Shown one piece after another: positions 59,478-64,000 of a stretch of 64,000 nt of DNA (position 1 is its first letter; each line of letters opens with the position of its first letter). Made by a program: the position numbers and the translations under genes. The stretch is from Eucalyptus grandis (lineage: Eukaryota; Streptophyta; Magnoliopsida; Myrtales; Myrtaceae). The notes beneath the pieces were generated by a model that searched no databases, was not told where the DNA came from, and was given only the letters and a program-made list of their open reading frames with translations. The stretch lies in the NCBI RefSeq assembly GCF_016545825.1, contig NC_052614.1, forward strand, positions 35,248,072-35,312,071. The letters are read 5' to 3'.

Positions 59478-62400
59478 ATGAGCTGTCGTTGTTTAGGCAA
59501 AGAAGTTGTGTGTCTTTGTAGTGCTCCATGGCTCAAACTAGCTTGCCTCTACAGGTCCTTCTGCTCCCTCTTTTCTCGCATTTGCCGCTTCCTGCTCCTC
59601 CGAGTCAACAACTCTTTTTGCATCCAAGTTGTCTACTTCGTCTTCCTCTCGTTCCTTGGCTTTTGGGTCCTCAAGGACTTAAGGCCACGGACCAATTCCT
59701 TTAGGCCTAGGGATTTGGATCTGTTCTTCACCTCTGTCTCCGCAGCAACTGTCTCGAGCATGTCCACGGTGGAGATGGAGGTCTTCTCCAATTCCCAGCT
59801 TGTCGTGATCACCGTCCTGATGTTCGTCGGAGGGGAGGTCTTCACTTCCCTTGTCGGGCTTTACTTTAGGAAATTGAAACTCCGGTGTCTCATCAAAACC
59901 GAAGTCGCCTCTGTCAATGCCAATCCCTGCCCTTCGAACCCAACAAACGACATTGTTGACCACATAGAATTAGGTGTAGCGGCGAATTCAGATTTTCTGA
60001 ATTCCCAAGGAGAGGCTCAGTTGTTTAGACCGCGAGATGAGTCCTTAGATCTTGGCTATTTGAAATATTGTTCGGTTAGATTTTTGTGTTTTTTAGTGTT
60101 AGGTTACCTTATAGGAGTCCATGTTCTCGGGGTTGCTGCGGTTGCGCTCTATATGACACATGTTTCTAGCGCGAGAGACGTGCTAAAGAAGAAGGGTCTC
60201 AAAATGGTGACCTTTTCCGTCTTCACCATCGTGTCGACCTTTGCTAGTTGCGGGTTTGTCCCAACGAACGAAAACATGATTGTCTTCAGTAAAAACTCTG
60301 GCCTCCTCCTAATTCTCATCCCTCAGGTCCTTCTCGGGAACACGCTGTTCCCGTCAACCTTACGGTTCACGCTTTGGCTCATCGAGAGATCCAGCAAGAA
60401 AGCAGAAATCAAGTACTTGTTGAGCAGGACAGGTGAAGTTGGTTGCAAGCACTTGCTTCCGAGCCTCCACTCGTCGCTATTGGTGGTCACGGTGTTGGGG
60501 TTTATTGGTGTCCAGTTTATAATGTTTTGCTCGATGCAGTGGGATTCGGAATTGTTGAATGGACTGAGCTCGTACGAGAAAATCGTGGGCGTGCTCTTTC
60601 AGTGCGTGAACACCAGACACACGGGTGAGACTATCGTCGATCTGTCCAAAGTTGCTCCTGCCATCTTGGTGGTATTCGTCGTCATGATGTTAGTCTCTCT
60701 CTCTTTCTCTCTCTCTCTCTCTCCAGCCCCCACCCCACTCCCTCCCTTCCCCTCCGCCATTCACGAATAGGAAATTTGGCTGGGGGGAAGAGAATAGGGT
60801 CCTCTCTAGTCCCACATCACTTAGAGGGGAGTTCTGAGCTAGTTTATAAGGCTTGGTCCCTTTGAGTTCTGGATTAGTTTATAAGGCTTGGATCCTTTTA
60901 ATCTATCTAACACGTTTTAAAGCACTGAGAACTCAGTGTTCAAAGCGGATAATATTACACAGTGGGGCCGGGTCGTTACATAAATGAACCTTCATAGATT
61001 TTTTTTTTTGTCGGTTCTACTCTAACATTCACCCTCAGACTTTTTCCTAGATTGAGATGCGTTAGTATGTAAAATCATCATGGTCAAGCATGCAATGCTC
61101 TTTCAATAAATTGACGGATTTTCCCAATATAGGATTTTCGAGAATCGATGAATAGGGACTTATTGAAATATATTAATTTAATAGAAATGCCGTTTTATTT
61201 AACATATGGGTCATCTGACCAGTGCTTTCAGAGCTCTAGTCGAAATTTTTTTTAGTGATTTTACTTTCAAAACATCAATTAAACATCACACAAATCCTTT
61301 AACTAGCCAATTGGAGACCTTCGTTTTTAGTCATAGACAAAGGACTGCAATTAGGGGCGAATTGAATGAGCATTTACAAAAAAAGAAGCGTAATTAACCC
61401 ACATCCACCTCGTCGTAAACAACTCATAATAGTCACCTTCTACCATTCCTCCAACACTCCGGATGTGCGTAACAAAATGATGTCCATCCACTAAGTATAT
61501 TTATATGTGTATGATTTTAAGGTACCTTCCACCGTATACGTCGTTTCTGCCGGCGAAAAGTGGCGAGAGGCTTCAGGGAAACAGCAAAAGAATAGAGCCG
61601 AAAAAGAGTTACAAGCAACTATTGGAGAATTTCAAATTCTCACAGCTCTCCTACCTGGCCATCTTTATCGTCATGGTATGCATCACGGAGAGGAAAAAGA
61701 TGAAGGACGATCCCCTCAATTTCAACGCATTGAACATCGTGGTCGAAGTGATCAGGTAAGCATCTATTTTTCCCCTCCTCTCTTTTTCGTCGTGTCTATT
61801 AGTTTAAATAAGGATATTTTCATAAAGAAATAACACGCTGCATGGAATGATTTTTAAATTTCATCGCTGTAATATCTCATAAGTTTCAACACTTTTTGGG
61901 TATCTAATAAAATGAAAATAGATAATTAATTGAATAAAATAAAAAAGGGAATTGGACAACCGAAATTAATTAATAAGTTTTCTTTTCAATAGGATAGAAT
62001 TGTGAGGCATTGCATTTTACTAGTTGAGTATTCTAGGTGCTTACAAAGGACCCTCCCTGGTTAGCACCTCCTCAAATTCCTCACGCAGATTCCACGAAAG
62101 TGAAAGTGGTCCATCGTACTCTTCCATGAAAGTGGTCTCTCGTACTCTTCCGTTGGAAGCCGCCCTAGGCACGTGAATGCACGTTTCCTCACACGTGCAT
62201 GACCGTCTGCTTGAGTCAAACGCGTGATAAATACGTTTCCATGAGAAAAAGAAACAATGTCGACATTTGGTTGTCCGTTAGAGCCTTGCTAGGATGACCA
62301 AATCAAGATCTCCCCCAGCTCTACGTGATTTTCTTAGGTGATAATCAAATATTTGATCACTTAGGCCTAGGAAAAAAAGTACTTGCGTGATTTTCATAGC

Positions 62401-62913
62401 TGATGACCAGATATTGTCAACAATTTCAAGATCTCCATTATTGGATAAACTATGTTGCAGGAACAACATCACCTATGTAGCCTAGGGCAGTGAATGAAAC
62501 CAAAAATAGAACTTCTCTCTTTTTGTTTGGTCAATAGGCATACCCCCTAGGATGTGAGCTCTTAAAATCATACTGTCATATTAATGTAATGTCAATCATA
62601 GGTACATAATACATGTAAATCATAAATAAATGCATTTGAGTCATAAAACTGATGGGCACGTACACATAACATGAACAAACCTATGTAATGAAATCATGAT
62701 TTTTGAAATTGCAGTGCATATGGAAATGTGGGGTTTACGACAGGTTATAGTTGCGAACGACAATTAAGGCCCATCGACGGCTGTGAGGACAGGTGGTATG
62801 GATTCTCTGGGAAATGGAGCGATCAGGGCAAAATCATCCTAATAGTCGTTATGATTTTCGGAAGATTAAAGAAGTTCAACATGAAGGGTGGCCAAGCTTG
62901 GATCCTCTTGTGA
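59478..62913 (+). CDS. HKT1: HKT1-type high-affinity sodium (potassium) transporter, class I
   Basis: Three exons, 59478-60688, 61522-61755 and 62715-62913, join exactly (donor GTTAGT after ATGAT, acceptor TTTTAAG; donor GTAAGC, acceptor TTGCAG) into 547 residues, normal for plant HKTs, with the two-intron structure of the family. The protein is a Trk/HKT plasma-membrane carrier with four pore loops: [15 protein letters not shown] (filter Ser about S96), [13 protein letters not shown] (G259), [15 protein letters not shown] (G383) and [11 protein letters not shown] (G488). The S-G-G-G filter predicts a sodium-selective subfamily 1 transporter, which in other plants retrieves Na+ from xylem and protects shoots. 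It ends [17 protein letters not shown]. The ATG at 59478 begins a Cys-rich N-terminus ([23 protein letters not shown]) usual for HKT. No disabling change seen. HKTs often occur in tandem; only one copy is in view. Confidence 0.94.
60800..60980 (+). repeat. TRIM/SINE-like insertion in HKT intron 1
   Basis: AGTCCCACATCACTTAGAGG ... AAGCGGATAATATTACACAG and GGGGCCGGGTCGTTACA is the style of small plant TRIM/LTR-like repeats. It contains a doubled TAGTTTATAAGGCTTGG (about 60840 and 60874). No target duplication was resolved. Confidence 0.45.
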
Positions 62914-63499
62914 GAGACACAAAAGACCTTTTCACGCCCTATTACGAGCAAGCAGATGGAACATCACTAGGTTTAGAGACAAAGGCAAAATCATCCTTGT
63001 CTTCATGATTTTGCTCCAATTTTTTTATGTTTTTTGTCTTGTCCAATACACAAGGTATTCAAACCGCGAAAATTAATATGCCGCAGAGTTGGAGCATCCC
63101 TAGTTTAGAGACCGCAATGTAGATATCCCATGCCAACATATTGCATTTAAGATTTGACCATAATGGAAAATTTTCAAGATTTTTGCTAATATCTTTTTGA
63201 TTTATTACACTGTGCACTGACGGGGGAATTTCCACCATTGGGCACTATGTATGGAAATTCCCGGTGGTGTTGATATAAGTACACAAAAATGAGATGCTGC
63301 CCATATATGTAAAGTCCAACAGCTTGATACATGGTTACCAAAAATAATAGGATGGAAGAAAACAATAGCATGGAATATATCGATGAGAAAGTGTGACTCA
63401 TTTTTAGTTAGGTGTAACTTTAAGTGAAAATTAATGGTACTTAGAGATTGATCCATTTAAAGTAAACTCGATCTACTTGAAATATTAAGCATAATTTAT
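62914..63499 (+). other. HKT 3' flank
   Basis: Follows the TGA at 62911-62913. At 62976-63010 GGCAAAATCATCCTTGTC and ATGATTTT resemble the exon-3 stretch GGCAAAATCATCCTAATAG, hinting at a small partial duplication of exon 3. The rest is unassigned and AT-rich. Confidence 0.4.
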
Positions 63500-64000
63500 T
63501 ATGACATCCTGATTTTCAGGTTCTGTTTTCAATTGAATAAGTTGGGCTTTTCATAGATGCGTCTATAGTTATTTTCTCTGAGTTGACCACTCATGAGATA
63601 ACAAGTCTATCAGGTAAAGCTGTTAAGGAATCTAAATGCAATAGGCTCGGGAATTCGACTAGGAATTGACTGTTTGACCGTGTTAATTTGCAAGGGTTGT
63701 TATGGCACCTTCAAAATCGATTAAAGATCGAAGATAGGTCAATTCGACAAAGGTATATGATTAGAGTGTGGGTGATTCCATTTGATTGTAAAATTTCCGT
63801 CGAACGGCACTAGACTAATTTTTCTGTCATTTTTGTACCCTATGCCTGTATTTGAAACCTCAAGATTTTTACGACAATCAAGAGTCTCCAATGAGTCAAA
63901 GATGTATAATGTGACTCGAAAATAATCAAGCACAGGTCAAATACACTAAATTTTTTAAAAGTTACCCGATAAGTTAGGTCACACTAAAATTGCGTCATAT
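63500..64000 (+). repeat. Start of a giant LTR (family A, copy A4), cut by the window end
   Basis: From ATGACATCCTGATTTTCAGG onward the sequence matches 32777-33270 in order (TAGTTATTTTCTCTGAGTTG, CGTGTTAATTTGCAAGGGTT, GAGTGTGGGTGATT, CATTTTTGTACCCTATG). Confidence 0.85.

Overview
The window is a stretch of a dicot plant nuclear chromosome. The evidence is two intron-containing plant genes with plant-type splice sites (a Raf-like kinase and an HKT sodium transporter), plant retrotransposon lineages (Ty1/copia, chromodomain Ty3/gypsy) and AT-rich intergenic DNA. The HKT protein recalls those of woody eudicots such as Eucalyptus, but the species cannot be fixed from the sequence alone.

Layout. 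1-1.9 kb: 5' part of a minus-strand copia element running off the left edge. 5.1-10.9 kb: a complete Raf-like kinase gene with a GC-rich leader, a long leader intron and three coding exons (490 aa). 11.4-12.4 kb: a MULE-like long-inverted-repeat element. 14.3 kb: a MITE. 15.1-15.5 kb: a processed-looking mitochondrial Cpn60 pseudogene. 15.5-23.2 kb: a full-length, dead minus-strand copia element (LTRs of 463 and 465 bp) inserted in a giant LTR. 26.9-29.5 kb: a mosaic in which an 1885-bp hAT-type element with an 8-bp target duplication sits inside a decayed RING-finger gene and carries a host-gene exon, probably from DDRGK1/UFBP1. 30.2-43.7 kb: a non-coding LTR element (LTRs about 2.1 kb) whose left LTR took up two solo LTRs and whose internal repeat array took up a third. 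43.9-44.9 kb: a non-autonomous TIR element. 46.7-52.5 kb: a broken chromovirus with an abnormal 5' junction. 53.5-54.8 kb: a second MULE-like element with a perfect 10-bp duplication. 58.1-59.1 kb: a second hAT-like element just upstream of the HKT gene. 59.4-62.9 kb: an apparently intact three-exon HKT1-type gene (547 aa). 63.5-64 kb: start of another giant LTR.

Only the kinase and HKT genes look functional. They are separated by about 49 kb of nested mobile elements and gene debris, and nothing suggests they work together. The best material for a second look is the gene-carrying hAT inside the RING pseudogene, and the nested LTR block, where the second LTR of the host element supplies the empty site that proves both insertions. 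No CRISPR array, rRNA or tRNA gene was seen. Coordinates of element ends without a stated duplication are approximate.
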